This document shows, piece by piece, positions 12,601 to 20,363 of a stretch of 60,160 bases of DNA. The DNA lies in assembly GCF_019049625.1 (NCBI RefSeq), contig NZ_JAFMOY010000107.1, forward strand, positions 1-60,160. Direction: 5' to 3'. Numbering within the stretch: the first letter of the stretch is position 1; every line of letters begins with the position of its first letter. Origin of the DNA: Rahnella ecdela (GTDB lineage: Bacteria > Pseudomonadota > Gammaproteobacteria > Enterobacterales > Enterobacteriaceae). A model generated the notes under the pieces. The model was not told where the DNA came from and searched no databases. It was given only the letters and a program-made list of their open reading frames with translations. Made by a program: the position numbers and the translations under genes.

Positions 12601-15600
12601 CCTGGATGGCGGGGTGACCTGGACCACGCTGACCGTGACCGGAACCACCTGGAGCTACGTGCAGGGAAGCGCGCTGGCGGATGGCAGTTACACCTATAAC
12701 GTGCGGGTGATTGACGCGGCGGGCAACGTCGGTTCAACGGCGGCGCAGACGGTAGTGATTGATACCGTCGCGCCAGACGCCAGCCAGTCCATCAGTATCG
12801 ACGCGATTTCGCAGGATACCGGCCTGAGCGGCAGCGACTTTATCACCAGCGACACCACCATCAACCTGCGCGGCACGCTGGGCGCAGCGCCGGGGGCTGA
12901 TGAGTATGTTCAAATCAGCCTCGACGGTGGCAATACCTGGAATGACGTCAGCATCAGCGGCCTGACCTGGACGTACATCGACGGCCGCACACTGGCGGAC
13001 GGTGATTACAACTACCAGATGCGGGTGGTGGATCTGGCCGGTAACGTCGGCGCGACCGCCAGCCAGGTGGTCACAATTGATACCACAGCACCGGACAGCA
13101 GTAAAACGGTCAGTGTTGATGCGATCAGCACCGATACCGGCCTGAGCGGCAATGACTTTGTGACCAGTGATACCTCGCTGACCGTCACCGGATCACTTGG
13201 TGCAACGCTGTCTGCCGACGAAGTGGTGCAGGTGAGCGTTGACGGCGGTCTGACGTGGGCGAACGCGACGACGATTGGCACCGGCTGGACATTTGCCGAT
13301 GGCCGCACGCTGACGGACGGTGATTACACCTATAACGTCCGCGTCGTCGATACGGCGGGTAACGTCGGCAATGTGACCTCGAAAGTCGTTACCGTCGATA
13401 CCATTGCGCCGGACAGCAGCAAAACCGTGAGTATCGACAGCATCACGACGGACACCGGTTCATCTGCCAGCGATTTTGTTACCAGCGATACGTCACTGAC
13501 GGTCACCGGTTCGATTGGGGAGGAACTGAGTCCGGGCGAAGTGGTGCAGATTAGCGTGGATAACGGCGCAACCTGGACCACCGTGACGCTTCAGGGCAGC
13601 ACCTGGACTTACGTTGACGGCCGCACGCTGACCGACGGTCAGACGCTGTATCAGGTTCGCGTGGTGGATCAGGCCGGGAACGTTGGCCAGACTGCGCAGC
13701 AGGTGGTGACGATTGACACCACTGCGCCGACGCAAACCATCACCATTGAAGCGATAAGCAATGATACCGGCGATTCCGCCAGTGACTTCATCACCAGCGA
13801 CAATACGCTGACCATGACCGGCGCACTGAGCGCAGCGCTGGCGACTGACGAAAGGGCGCAAATCAGCCTCGACGGCGGCAAAACCTGGACTGACGTGGTG
13901 GTGAACGGTGTGGGCTGGAGCTATGACGCCACCGGCACCGTGCTGGCGGACGGCAACTACAACGTGCAGGTGCGGGTTATCGATCAGGCGGGCAACGTCG
14001 GCACCCTCGGCAGTCAGACGGTGGTTATCGATACGCTGAACCCTGAAGCGGTGGCGACCATCGTTAAGTATTCCGATGACGAAGGCGATCGTACCGGTTC
14101 GTTCGGTTCCGGCACGTACACCGATGAAACCGCACCGACCCTGAGCGGCACGCTGAGCAAAGCGCTCGCCGATGGTGAAGTGCTGAAAATCTATCGCAAC
14201 GGCGTCTTTGTTGGTGTCGCGACGGTGGTCGGTCTGGCCTGGACCTTCTCCGATTCAGCGCTGGCAGACGGCACCTACATCTACGTGGCGAAATCGCAGG
14301 ATCTGGCAGGGAACACGTCGTCTTCAACCGATTTCATCCTGAACGTAGATACGTCGATCCCGACCACGATAGCGACGGTGACACCAGAATCCACGCAGGA
14401 TACGACGCCAGTCATCAGCGGTACGTTGTCCGAAGCGCTGGGCGAAGGGATGTATGTGCAGGTGGTGGTCAACGGCGTGACGTACACGTCGGAAACCGGC
14501 GGCGCAGTGGTGGTCGATCCGCTGAACAACACCTGGTATTTGCAGGTGCCGGGCGCGCTCGGACTGGCAAGTTACGACGTGACCGCGCAGGTAAGAAGCA
14601 GCGCCGGCAACGGTAACGATGCAGGCATCAGCACCAGCGCGGTAGTGATATATGCAGAAACGGCGGTGGATACCAGTTGGGCGACCACAGCGGGCGCCAC
14701 ATCGACCAATGCCATGGCCTTCAGCCTGAACAGCGGCGGTTTGTGGAATATTGTCACCGGCATATCCGATTACACCAGTTCTGATCTGAACAATTATGCC
14801 GGTACCACGCTGACCAACTCCCGCGGCAACATCGTGGTGAGTTACACGCTGGCGGATACTGACCGTAATGGTACGTCAGACATTTATGCGACGGAAACCA
14901 ACTACGGCGGCAGTATTCAGGGCAAATGGACGGCGAACGCAGACGGTTCGTACACCTACGGCCAGCAGGCCATCGGGACGACCATCTGGTACGGCGGTGT
15001 GATTGCTTACGATAAAACCGGTGACGGCTGGGTGGATCTGGCGTACGGCGATGCAGGCGGCGACTCCCGCAGCTATCTGGTGAATAACAACGGTGTGTTA
15101 TCAGCTGATGGTTCCGCCGGTGCCGCCGGGCTCGCGGGTGTGACATATCGCGAAATCTCCGGCGTGGATATCAACAACGACGGTACGGTGGATATCGTTC
15201 AGCACACCAACCGTAACGGCGTGTACGCCCTGACGGTGGTGAGCAATAACGGTACCGGCACGTTGTCGGAAACCCAAAGTATCGCCAACGTGTTTGTACC
15301 GAATGCCGCTAACTCGACCACCGCAGTGTCGATGACCTGGGCGGACTTCAACGGCGACGGCCTGATGGATTTGTACATTTCCTCCGGTATGAATCCGAAC
15401 GGAACGTACAACTACGGTGGCGCGATTTACTACAACAGCGGTCAGGGAACCCTGCTGACTACGCCAACGGCGGTTGGAACATCGACCACGAATGCAGCGT
15501 CAGCCGGCTATCTGTCAGCCGCCGTGGACTGGGACGGTGACGGTGATATGGACATCATAAAGTTCAGCACTTATTCCGCCAACCAGACCGCCACGTTGTA

Positions 15601-16801
15601 CATGAACGACGGTACGGGCAACGGCTGGAGCAGCAGCGCGCTGGCGTCTTCACTGGTTAACGTGACGGGGATTGCGACTCTCGATTACGACTGGAACGGC
15701 ACGCAGGACCTGCTGGTGTCGCAGGCCAACGGCAAAGTGGTGTACATCGCCAACAACAGCACCATTGCTGACGGCACGGCGATCCACCTGCGCATTCTCG
15801 ACGGCGAAGGGATGAACGTGTTTTACGGCAACACCGTGCAGCTATACAACTCGGCCGGTGAACTGGTGGCGTCGCAAATAATCAACGCCCAGTCGGGTAT
15901 CGGGATTAACGATGCGTCGGCGCTGGTGAATTTCTACGGGCTGGATCCGAATGAAACCTATTCGGCGGTGCTGGTGCGCAACATCAACGGCGTGTCGTCC
16001 AATGCGACCTGGAATGACCTGACCGCAGGCGACGGCACCAGCAGCTACTCGTTAACCGCAGACGCGGCAACCGGCGGGCACAGCGGCACAATCACCGGTA
16101 CCGGCTACAACGACACATTTATCGCGGAAAACGGCACCTATGTGTACAACGGCTCGGGCGGCTGGAGCACCACGTCAGACCATGCGACCTGGAGCGTCAC
16201 CGGCGGCCTGGACATCGTCGATTTCCGCAATGCGACCAGCGGCGTCACGGTAGATCTGAGCAGCAGTAATGCGCAGAACACCGGGTTCAACACGTCAACC
16301 TTCAAAGATATCGAAGGCATTGCCGGGTCGAACTACGACGATGTCATCACCGGCAGCGTGGGGGATAACGTGTTCGAAGGGCGCGGTGGCAACGACACCT
16401 TTAACTTAGGCAACGGCGGGCACGACACGCTGCTGTACAAGTTGCTGGACAGTGCTGACGCGACCGGCGGTAACGGCTCCGACACCATCAACGGCTTTAC
16501 GGTCGGCACATGGGAAGGCACGGCGAACTCAGATCGTCTGGATCTGAGCGAGCTGTTGCAGTCCGGCGGTTACACCGGCACGGGCACAGCCAGCTACGTC
16601 AATGGCGTGGCGACGCTCGATACTTCTGCGGGCAACATCACCGATTACCTGTCGGTGACCACCGAGGGCAACAATACCGTCATCAAGGTTGATATGGATG
16701 GCAGCGGTTCGGTGCAGTCGATGACCACCATCGCAACGCTGAATAACGTGCATACCGATCTGGCGACGTTGCTGGCGAACCATCAGCTGATTGTCGGTTA
16801 A
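611..16801 (+). CDS. bapA: Giant BapA-like biofilm adhesin, type I secreted
   Basis: This encodes a surface adhesin of 5,396 residues. I chose ATG 611 because AAAGGA precedes it at 598-603; a TTG at 566 is in frame but lacks this context. The N-terminus (IISRKTSLKNV, NDLIIHMQDGSVIR, then a Gly/Ala-rich hydrophobic stretch around 135-155) resembles the BapA prefix domain. I see no TAAG-type LapG cleavage site in the prefix. About 38 Bap-type Ig-like domains follow, each with a motif like INTIAGDDIINAAE and ending in AGN plus VDT. Then come five domains with a DTG...DF(V/I)TSD motif, two divergent ones, an FG-GAP-like part with Asp/Gly-rich loops (DFNGDGLMD, DWDGDGDMD) at about 14.7-15.8 kb, and an RTX-like C-terminus (GRGGNDTFNLG) typical of the type I secretion target domain. 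I noticed only one cysteine (residue 65). The downstream ABC transporter and fusion protein presumably export it. The symbol is by family resemblance. Confidence 0.9.
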   Translation: MSRSIDIISRKTSLKNVFTAQGNTALAMNESGIVVIHDSVKNVASYERSGNDLIIHMQDGSVIRCVGYFENIGQENENKLVFQNENQQLTEINFTDATAAHDTAAFTVHAVETPLAGFEPLLLSTTEVSVEWPYLLAGVLGAGAVGALLGHSGGTDEKTKIVDNTKDVEVARPTFLVTDTQGDSQGILVNQAVTDDVRPTFTGTGNPGAEISIVDASGNIIATTLVGANGQWTAQLAPQSAGSHTYIVVQESNGSSTSAGSITLNIVTEKASLSVDTLAGDNVLNAAEAGAEVALSGQSAYLAAGTTVTVSLNGLSWQTTVSADGSWSVNVPGADAQALADGVYTVQVSGVDSAGNTITSSSTLTVDTHPPSLVINTLAGDDILNAAEAGQPLTLSGTSDAGAGQIVTLLLNGIAYTATVDASGHWSVNIPAAHAGVLKDGNVTVSASVSDAAGNSTSTTHDVLVDTTIPVVTINTIAGDNILNSLEQTQAQIVSGTSTGGAAGDTVTLEVNGQTYTTTLAADGSWSIGLPASVFSSLADGSHSITVSITDKAGNTGSQNANVMLSSGHPQLSIDSVVNGNVINALGKGEALEVQGSSNSADGTSVTVTLNGVDYTTTVSGGNWSLSIPATDVAKLGDTNYTLTASSTDAAGNTGSATHDVLVDSSLPSVSISPVATDNIVNATEINADQQISGKVTNAAAGDTVTLTLGGKTYTAEVQNDLSWSVSLPSADLKGFGDGDLTISASVTNQHGNSGSADREINIDAGLPGLRLDTVAGDDIVNSIEIQQNQIISGTSTDIAAGSSVTVTVNGVDYQATVGANGAWSAAVPSTDVANWPAGALNISVTGSDVSGNSVTISNNVTVDLSGVAITVDTIAADDIINAAEKAADLTLSGTTQNVEAGQTVTVNFAGHTYTATVGNDGSWSVNVPAGDMTSLKDGDVTATASVTNVAGNSATAANTAEVDASAPTITLNTIAGDNVLNSAEAGADVVLSGTSTAEAGQVVTVTLNGQNYTATVGTDGAWSTSVPAADASALSDGTYSVNATVKDVAGNSASASGSVLVDITAPVLTINTVSNDDVINAQEHLQNLMITGGSAGVPAGGLVTVDIDGNSYTAAVDANGNWSVGVPADVVSTLTDGSYTVTASVKDAAGNDGSVTHDVTVDTVAPVLTIDTVAADDVINAIEKGEVLTVSGTSNGADGSVITLNLNGQNYTATVTNGAWTLDVPATDVAKLGDTNYTLTASSTDAAGNTGSATHDVLVDSSLPSVSISPVATDNIVNATEINADQQISGKVTNAAAGDTVTLTLGGKTYTAEVQSDLSWSVSVPSADLKGFGDGDLTISASVTNQHGNSGSADREINIDAGLPGLRLDTVAGDDIVNSIEIQQNQIVSGTSTDIAAGSSVTVTINGVDYQATVGANGAWSAAVPSTDVANWPAGQLAISVTGTDVSGNWVTISNNVTVDLSGVAITVDTIAADDIINAAEKAADLTLSGTTQNVEAGQTVTVNFAGHTYTATVGNDGSWSVNVPAGDMTNLKDGDVTATASVTNVAGNGASAANTAEVDASAPTITLNTIAGDNVLNSAEAGADVVLSGTSTAEAGQIVTVTVNGNDYTATVGTDGTWSTSVPAADAAALSDGTYSVNATVKDVAGNSASASGSVLVDITAPVLTINTVSNDDVINAQEHLQNLMITGGSAGVPAGGLVTVDIDGNSYTAAVDANGNWSVGVPADVVSTLTDGSYTVTASVKDAAGNDGSVTHDVTVDTVAPVLTIDTVAADDVINAIEKGEVLTVSGTSNGADGSVITLNLNGQNYTATVTNGAWTLDVPATDVAKLGDTNYTLTASSTDAAGNTGSATHDVLVDSSLPSVSISPVATDNIVNATEINADQLISGKVTNAAAGDTVTLTLGGKTYTAEVQSDLSWSVSVPSADLKGFGDGDLTISASVTNQHGNSGSADREINIDAGLPGLRIDTVAGDNVVNSIEIQQNQIVSGTSTDIAAGSSVTVTINGVDYQATVGANGAWSAAVPSTDVANWPAGQLAISVTGTDVSGNSVTISNNVTVDLSGVAITVDTIAADDIINAAEKAADLTLSGTTQNVEAGQTVTVNFAGHTYTATVGNDGSWSVNVPAGDMTSLKDGDVTATASVTNVAGNGATAANTAEVDASAPTVTIQTISASDVLNAVTAGTDVTLSGTSTAQVGQTVIITLGSETFSATVAADGNWTTGVPNSVFSGLGDGSYTLTASVSDIAGNPATATGTAQVDLTAPEVTINTVSGDDVINSTEHGQAQIISGTVTGVDAGSVVTVTINNVDYRAVSDGSGKWSVGVPANVVSGLNDGSYTITAQVTDTAGNTGSASRDVTVETTSPVFVINDMAGGDNILNATEAQTTLTVTGTVTGLADGATVIVTLNGLNYQGTVNGGVWSADIPASDLANLGQALYQVSVSGTDVYGNSGSSAKTLQTSSDSPVVTINTVAGDDIINATEITQDQVIGGRVTHAQAGQTVTVTVGGKTYTTEVQSDLSWSLTVPAADLVAMGDGSLNIAASVTNTSGNSGSGERDITIDAAIPGLRIDTIAGDNIVNSIEIQQNQIISGTSNGLAAGSSVTVTINGVDYPATVGAGGNWSAAIPAVDVANWSAGELKVSVSGTSEAGNSVTISNDITVDLSSVSIAIDTVSTDNLLNAAEKAADLTLSGTTLNVEAGQTVTVIFAGNSYTTQVQTGGTWSLTVPAADMTHLKDGDASIQVSVTNTSGNSASASQDVTFDTLAPTITMNVIAGDNVLNLAEASADVIISGTTTAEPGQIVTVGNYTAVVANDGSWSITIPAADAGILTDGTFTITASVSDVAGNSASVSNDLVVDVTPPTLTINTVSADDVINVQEHQQNLMITGGSAGVPAGGLVTVDIDGNSYTAAVDANGNWSVGVPSDVVSSLTDGSYTVSATVKDAAGNNGSVTHDVTVDTVAPVLTINTVAADDVINAIEKGEVLTVSGTSNGADGSVITLNLNGQNYTATVTNGAWTLDVPATDVAKLGDTNYTLTASSTDAAGNTGSATHGVLVDSSLPSVSISPVATDNILNATEINADQQISGKVTNAAAGDTVTLTLGGKNYTAEVQGDLSWSVSVPSADLKGFGDGDLTISASVTNQHGNSGSADREINIDAGLPGLRIDTVAGDDVVNSIEIQQNQIVSGTSTDIAAGSSVTVTVNGVDYQATVGANGAWAAAVPSTDVANWPAGALNISVTGTDVSGNSVTISNNVTVDLSGVAITVDTIAADDIINAAEKAADLTLSGTTQNVEAGQTVTVNFAGHSYTATVGNDGSWSVNVPAGDMTSLKDGDVTATASVTNVAGNGATAANTAEVDASAPTITLNTIAGDNVLNSAEAGADVVLSGTSTAEAGQIVTVTVNGNDYTATVGTDGTWSTSVPAADAAALSDGTYSVNATVKDVAGNSASASGSVLVDITAPVVTINTVAGDDVLNAAEHSQAQVITGGSTGTQPGNLVTLVIGGVTYTTVVDASGNWSIGVPANVIKGLASGDNTLSVSITDSAGNTGSGEHLITVNASAVSLSIDTIAQDDIINAAEKGTSLTISGGSDMLATGTEVTVVLNGKSYTADAGANGGWTLSVPSTDLAAIADGNYTVTASASDAAGNPASATHNVVVDATAPALLINPVTTDGMLNAAELGQPLTLSGTSTAQAGQKVSVTLNNETYTTTVNANGTWSVNVPADDVLALKDGTLTVTASTTDVAGNPASADTSVIVDTVAPTLTINTIAGDDIINTTEQQAGQTLSGTTSAEAGQIVTVTFNNREYHATVTSGGTWSVNVPAADFNGAADGSYTVSASVKDVAGNPAATDSTVSLSGAVPEITINTFAQDDVVSAAEHGGPLAITGTSTAPAGSTVTVTLNGQNYTTQVASDQTWTLNLSANAVNALADGENYSITASVTNSIGNSGSASHDIAVDTTAPAMTITIDSVSDDTGRSTSDFVTSDNTITLKGALSAALGDNESAQISLDGGVTWTTLTVTGTTWSYVQGSALADGSYTYNVRVIDAAGNVGSTAAQTVVIDTVAPDASQSISIDAISQDTGLSGSDFITSDTTINLRGTLGAAPGADEYVQISLDGGNTWNDVSISGLTWTYIDGRTLADGDYNYQMRVVDLAGNVGATASQVVTIDTTAPDSSKTVSVDAISTDTGLSGNDFVTSDTSLTVTGSLGATLSADEVVQVSVDGGLTWANATTIGTGWTFADGRTLTDGDYTYNVRVVDTAGNVGNVTSKVVTVDTIAPDSSKTVSIDSITTDTGSSASDFVTSDTSLTVTGSIGEELSPGEVVQISVDNGATWTTVTLQGSTWTYVDGRTLTDGQTLYQVRVVDQAGNVGQTAQQVVTIDTTAPTQTITIEAISNDTGDSASDFITSDNTLTMTGALSAALATDERAQISLDGGKTWTDVVVNGVGWSYDATGTVLADGNYNVQVRVIDQAGNVGTLGSQTVVIDTLNPEAVATIVKYSDDEGDRTGSFGSGTYTDETAPTLSGTLSKALADGEVLKIYRNGVFVGVATVVGLAWTFSDSALADGTYIYVAKSQDLAGNTSSSTDFILNVDTSIPTTIATVTPESTQDTTPVISGTLSEALGEGMYVQVVVNGVTYTSETGGAVVVDPLNNTWYLQVPGALGLASYDVTAQVRSSAGNGNDAGISTSAVVIYAETAVDTSWATTAGATSTNAMAFSLNSGGLWNIVTGISDYTSSDLNNYAGTTLTNSRGNIVVSYTLADTDRNGTSDIYATETNYGGSIQGKWTANADGSYTYGQQAIGTTIWYGGVIAYDKTGDGWVDLAYGDAGGDSRSYLVNNNGVLSADGSAGAAGLAGVTYREISGVDINNDGTVDIVQHTNRNGVYALTVVSNNGTGTLSETQSIANVFVPNAANSTTAVSMTWADFNGDGLMDLYISSGMNPNGTYNYGGAIYYNSGQGTLLTTPTAVGTSTTNAASAGYLSAAVDWDGDGDMDIIKFSTYSANQTATLYMNDGTGNGWSSSALASSLVNVTGIATLDYDWNGTQDLLVSQANGKVVYIANNSTIADGTAIHLRILDGEGMNVFYGNTVQLYNSAGELVASQIINAQSGIGINDASALVNFYGLDPNETYSAVLVRNINGVSSNATWNDLTAGDGTSSYSLTADAATGGHSGTITGTGYNDTFIAENGTYVYNGSGGWSTTSDHATWSVTGGLDIVDFRNATSGVTVDLSSSNAQNTGFNTSTFKDIEGIAGSNYDDVITGSVGDNVFEGRGGNDTFNLGNGGHDTLLYKLLDSADATGGNGSDTINGFTVGTWEGTANSDRLDLSELLQSGGYTGTGTASYVNGVATLDTSAGNITDYLSVTTEGNNTVIKVDMDGSGSVQSMTTIATLNNVHTDLATLLANHQLIVG
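2609..11570 (+). repeat. Five-copy higher-order repeat (six Ig domains each) in the adhesin gene
   Basis: Thirty consecutive Ig-like units fall into five blocks of six in the same order, recognisable by domain openings such as VSISPVATDN, LRLDTVAGDD, ITVDTIAADD, ITLNTIAGDN, LTINTVSNDD and LTIDTVAADD. Blocks begin near 2609, 4400, 6191, 7982 and 9767. Blocks 1 and 2 are offset by exactly 1,791 bases (compare GCCGTCCGTG at 2611 and 4402), and blocks 2 and 3 by the same distance. Long stretches are identical, for example about 170 bases at 3238 and 5029. Block 4 and the second half of block 3 are more diverged. This indicates repeated unequal exchange of a 597-residue unit rather than of single domains. 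Confidence 0.9.
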
Positions 16802-16907
16802 TCAGTCGCAGGGCGGAGCAGGGCAAATCCCCTGTTCCGCTTCTGCGGATGGCCTGTTCATGTTCCAGAATGAGCGTGAAGGAAGAATGAATTAGGGAAG
16901 AATGAAG

Positions 16908-19067
16908 ATGAAAAAAGAGACCATGTCAGAAAAAGGCTACACCGGCTGGCTGAAAGCCATGCTCGATATCGCGAAACACTACCGTCTGGATTATTCAGAA
17001 GAACACGTCAAAGCCACTATTGCGTGGGAAATGGGATCACCCACCGATGTGGTGCTTGATGAAATGGCAAAGAAACTCGGGCTGGGGCGCGTGACGCGGG
17101 ATTTCCACCCGCGCGATCTGGATCCCGTCAGTGTGCCGTTTGTGGTCACGCTTGATAACGGGCGACTGGGTGTGGTGACGCATATGGACGCCAGCGGCCA
17201 GTGCGCCGTGCAATTTACTGAAGATAACGGGCTGGAAACTACCCTGACGTCTGAACAACTTTCTGAGCGGGCGCAAAGCACCACGCTGCTGCGGCCGCTG
17301 CATACCATTCCTGATGCACGTGTTGATAACTATATAAAACCGTACAAGAAAAACTGGTTCTGGGATCTGGCGCTGAAAGACTGGCGTCGTTACAGCGATA
17401 TCATGCTGGCTTCGATGATTGCCAACGTGCTGGCGCTGGCCGGAATGCTGTTTTCCATGCAGGTCTATGACCGCGTGGTGCCGTCGCAATCCATCCCGAC
17501 ATTGTGGGTGCTGTTTGCCGGAGTGATGCTGGCGATCACCTTTGAATTTGTGATGCGCATGGTGCGCGTGCATATCTCGGATGTGGTGGGTAAACGCGCC
17601 GATTTACGTATTTCCGACCGCGTATTTGGTCGCGCGCTGCGCATTAAAAACGGTGCCCGTTCCAAATCGACCGGATCCTTTATTTCGCAAATCCGTGAAC
17701 TGGAATCCGTGCGCGAGCTGATCACCTCAACCACCCTCAGCGTGATTTCGGATTTGCCGTTTTTTCTGCTGTTCACGGTGATTTTATGGATGATTGGCGG
17801 CCCGCTGGTGTTTGTGGTGCTGCTGGCGATCCCCCTTTTGTTGATCCCCGGATTACTGATCCAGAAACCGCTGGCGAAACTGGCCAGCGAGGGGATGCGC
17901 GAATCGGCGGTGCGTAATGCCTCGCTGGTGGAAGCGGTGGAATCGCTTGAAGACATCAAACTTATGCGTGCCGAACAGCGTTTTCAGAACCAGTGGAATC
18001 ACTGCAATGAAGTGTCGGCGGATATCAGTATGCGTCAGCGTTTTCTGACCAGTTTACTGATGACCTGGACGCAGGAAGTGCAGTCCATCGTTTACGCCGT
18101 CGTGTTGCTGGTGGGCTGTTATCTGGTGATGAGCGGCGATATGACCACCGGTGCGCTGGTCGGAACCACCATTCTTGCCTCACGTACCATTGCGCCGCTG
18201 GCGCAGATCTCCGGCGTGCTTTCCCGCTGGCAGCAGGCGAAAGTCGCACGTAAAGGGCTGGATGAACTGATGCAGCGCCCGATTGATCAGGAAGACGGTC
18301 AGAAGATGGTGCATAAGGCGCAAATCACCGGCGGCTACACGCTGCATGACGCGGTGTTTTATTACGATGAGGAAGAGAAAGTCGCCAATCTGACCATTGC
18401 CAGACTACACATCAAACCGGGTGAGAAAATCGCCGTGCTGGGCAAAAACGGCGCGGGCAAATCAACGCTGTTACAGGTGCTGGCAGGAATGCAGCAGGTT
18501 CAGCAAGGGCAGGTGGTGCTCGATAACGTCAACATTAAACAGATTGATCCGGCGGATTTACGCCGTGACGTTGCGCTGCATAACCAGAATGCCAGCCTGT
18601 TTTTCGGGTCGGTGCGCGACAACATCACGATGGGACGCCCGCAGGCTACCGACGAAGAAATTCATCAGGCGCTGGTCATCAGCGGTGCGCTGACGTTTGT
18701 GCAGCAAAAAGAGAACGGCCTGAATTTCCTCATTCATGAAGGCGGCGTCGGGCTTTCCGGCGGTCAGCGTCAGTCGCTGTTGCTGGCGCGCAATATTATC
18801 ACCCAGCCGCAGGTTCTGTTGCTGGATGAACCGACAGCATGGCTGGATGAGATTTCGGAATGGAATCTGATTAATCAGCTTTCCGGCTGGGCAAAAGACA
18901 AAACGCTGGTGATCGCCACGCACCGTCTGGCGCTGTTACAACTGGTGGATCGCATCATCGTCATGGATAACGGGCGGATTTCGCTCGACGGCAGCAAAGA
19001 CGAAATCCTGAATAAGCATTTCAGGCCCAAAGGTCAGGCAGCGCAGAAACAGGAGGTTTCCGCATGA
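16908..19067 (+). CDS. Type I secretion ABC transporter (permease/ATPase)
   Basis: This is the inner-membrane ATPase of the adhesin's type I secretion system, LapB/BapC type, 719 residues from ATG 16908. An AGGGAAG ribosome site at 16894-16900 fits this start better than ATG 16902; ATG 16923 is a further option. The first 150 or so residues look like a C39-peptidase-like domain without the catalytic Cys-Gln arrangement, as is usual when it acts as a substrate-binding domain. Transmembrane segments follow (DIMLASMIANVLALAGMLF and others). The nucleotide-binding domain has Walker A GKNGAGKST near 512, signature LSGGQRQ near 616, Walker B VLLLDEPT near 636 and the switch histidine in ATHR near 671. 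It lies 106 bases after the adhesin and overlaps the next gene by 4 bases, so it is probably co-transcribed. Confidence 0.93.
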   Translation: MKKETMSEKGYTGWLKAMLDIAKHYRLDYSEEHVKATIAWEMGSPTDVVLDEMAKKLGLGRVTRDFHPRDLDPVSVPFVVTLDNGRLGVVTHMDASGQCAVQFTEDNGLETTLTSEQLSERAQSTTLLRPLHTIPDARVDNYIKPYKKNWFWDLALKDWRRYSDIMLASMIANVLALAGMLFSMQVYDRVVPSQSIPTLWVLFAGVMLAITFEFVMRMVRVHISDVVGKRADLRISDRVFGRALRIKNGARSKSTGSFISQIRELESVRELITSTTLSVISDLPFFLLFTVILWMIGGPLVFVVLLAIPLLLIPGLLIQKPLAKLASEGMRESAVRNASLVEAVESLEDIKLMRAEQRFQNQWNHCNEVSADISMRQRFLTSLLMTWTQEVQSIVYAVVLLVGCYLVMSGDMTTGALVGTTILASRTIAPLAQISGVLSRWQQAKVARKGLDELMQRPIDQEDGQKMVHKAQITGGYTLHDAVFYYDEEEKVANLTIARLHIKPGEKIAVLGKNGAGKSTLLQVLAGMQQVQQGQVVLDNVNIKQIDPADLRRDVALHNQNASLFFGSVRDNITMGRPQATDEEIHQALVISGALTFVQQKENGLNFLIHEGGVGLSGGQRQSLLLARNIITQPQVLLLDEPTAWLDEISEWNLINQLSGWAKDKTLVIATHRLALLQLVDRIIVMDNGRISLDGSKDEILNKHFRPKGQAAQKQEVSA

Positions 19068-20239
19068 ACGGACGTAAACAACATCACCGACCACTGGCAG
19101 AAAATTCCCTGCCGCGCTCCACCCTTCTGGTCTGGGCACTGGCGCTGATGCTGCTGAGTTTTTTCCTGTGGGCGAATTTTTACCATCTGGATGAAGTCAC
19201 CACCGGCACCGGAAAGGTCATTCCTTCTTCTCACGAACAGATTGTGCAGTCGCTGGAAGGCGGCATTGTACACTCGATTGACGTGCAGGAAGGCGAAGTG
19301 GTGGAGCGCGGGCAGCGTCTGGCACAGCTCGACCGCACCAAAACCGAATCCGGCGTACAGGAAAGCGTGGCGCGTTTACATGCCGCGCTGGCGACGGCGG
19401 CGCGTTTAACGGCGCAGATCAACAACACGCCGCTGGTGTTTCCGAAAGAGCTGGATGACGAACCGGAGCTGGTGAAATCGGAAACCGAACTGTACAACTC
19501 CAGCCGTAACAGCCTGGAAAAGCAACTGACCGGCCTGAAACAGGGTGTGGCGCTTATTCGTCGCGAGCTGTCAATGACCGTGCCGTTGGTCAAACAGGGC
19601 GCGGCCAGTGATGTGGAAGTGTTGCGTCTGCAACGCCAGATTAATGAAATGGAGAGCAAAGCCACCGATCTGGAAACCCAGTATCACGTGCGCGCCGGTG
19701 AAGAACTGGCGAAGGCCAATGCCGAGATTGAAGCGCAGCGCTCGGTGATTTTAGGGCGCAAAGACTCACTGAATCGTCTGGAGTTTTTCTCGCCGGTCAA
19801 AGGGATTGTGAAGAATATCGATGTGAATACCGTCGGCGGCGTGATCCCGCCGAATGGCAAGCTGATGACGCTGGTTCCGCTCGACGATCAGATGCTGGTG
19901 GAAGCCCAAATCTCGCCGCGGGATGTGGCGTTTATTCATCCGGGGCAAAAAGCCAAAGTCAAAATCACGGCGTATGACTATTCCATTTATGGCAGTTTCG
20001 ACGGCGAAGTGACCACCATTTCTCCGGATACTCTTCAGGATGAAGTCCGCCGGGATGTTTACTATTACCGGGTCAATATTAAGACCAGCGCTAATTATCT
20101 GGAAAATAAGCACCACGAGAAGTTTTATATTTTCCCTGGGATGATCGCGACGGTGGATATCAAAACCGGTAACAAAAGCATTCTTGATTATCTGCTGAAG
20201 CCGCTGAACAAAATGAACGAAGCGCTCAGGGAACGTTAA
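19064..20239 (+). CDS. HlyD-family periplasmic adaptor of type I secretion
   Basis: This membrane-fusion protein of 391 residues links the ABC transporter to the outer-membrane channel. It has a short cytoplasmic tail, one membrane helix (LVWALALMLLSFFLWANFY, about residues 22-42), then the lipoyl-type half motif GTGKVIPSSHEQIVQSLEGG and a coiled-coil hairpin (about 90-230). The returning strand ENKHHEKFYIFPGMIATVDI lies near the C-terminus, as in the HlyD/LapC family. Its ATG overlaps the stop of the ABC gene (ATGA, 19064-19067), so translation is probably coupled. A strong terminator follows, ending the secretion operon. Confidence 0.93.
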   Translation: MNGRKQHHRPLAENSLPRSTLLVWALALMLLSFFLWANFYHLDEVTTGTGKVIPSSHEQIVQSLEGGIVHSIDVQEGEVVERGQRLAQLDRTKTESGVQESVARLHAALATAARLTAQINNTPLVFPKELDDEPELVKSETELYNSSRNSLEKQLTGLKQGVALIRRELSMTVPLVKQGAASDVEVLRLQRQINEMESKATDLETQYHVRAGEELAKANAEIEAQRSVILGRKDSLNRLEFFSPVKGIVKNIDVNTVGGVIPPNGKLMTLVPLDDQMLVEAQISPRDVAFIHPGQKAKVKITAYDYSIYGSFDGEVTTISPDTLQDEVRRDVYYYRVNIKTSANYLENKHHEKFYIFPGMIATVDIKTGNKSILDYLLKPLNKMNEALRER

Positions 20240-20258
20240 TCCTCCTCCGGCCTTCTGA

Positions 20259-20289
20259 AAAACTGCAGCCTGAACGCTGCAGTTTTTTT
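20259..20289 (+). terminator. Rho-independent terminator of the adhesin secretion operon
   Basis: The inverted repeat AAACTGCAG / CTGCAGTTT with an 8-base loop is followed by seven Ts, 20 bases after the adaptor gene. It closes the adhesin-ABC-adaptor operon. Confidence 0.9.
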
Positions 20290-20335
20290 CGTTTCAGGCA
20301 GAACCGTCAGAAAATCCGAATTGGACATCCGGCAG

Positions 20336-20363
20336 TTGTCATTGATATTTACTGCGCTATAGA
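20336..20363 (+). promoter_or_regulatory. Predicted sigma-70 promoter for the serine-hydrolase gene
   Basis: TTGTCA (20336-20341) and TATAGA (20358-20363) are separated by 16 bases, and would start a transcript near 20370 with a leader of about 150 bases. The rest of the 278-base gap contains only the preceding terminator and a weak hairpin around CGGGGTATTTCCCG. The assignment rests on consensus match only. Confidence 0.45.
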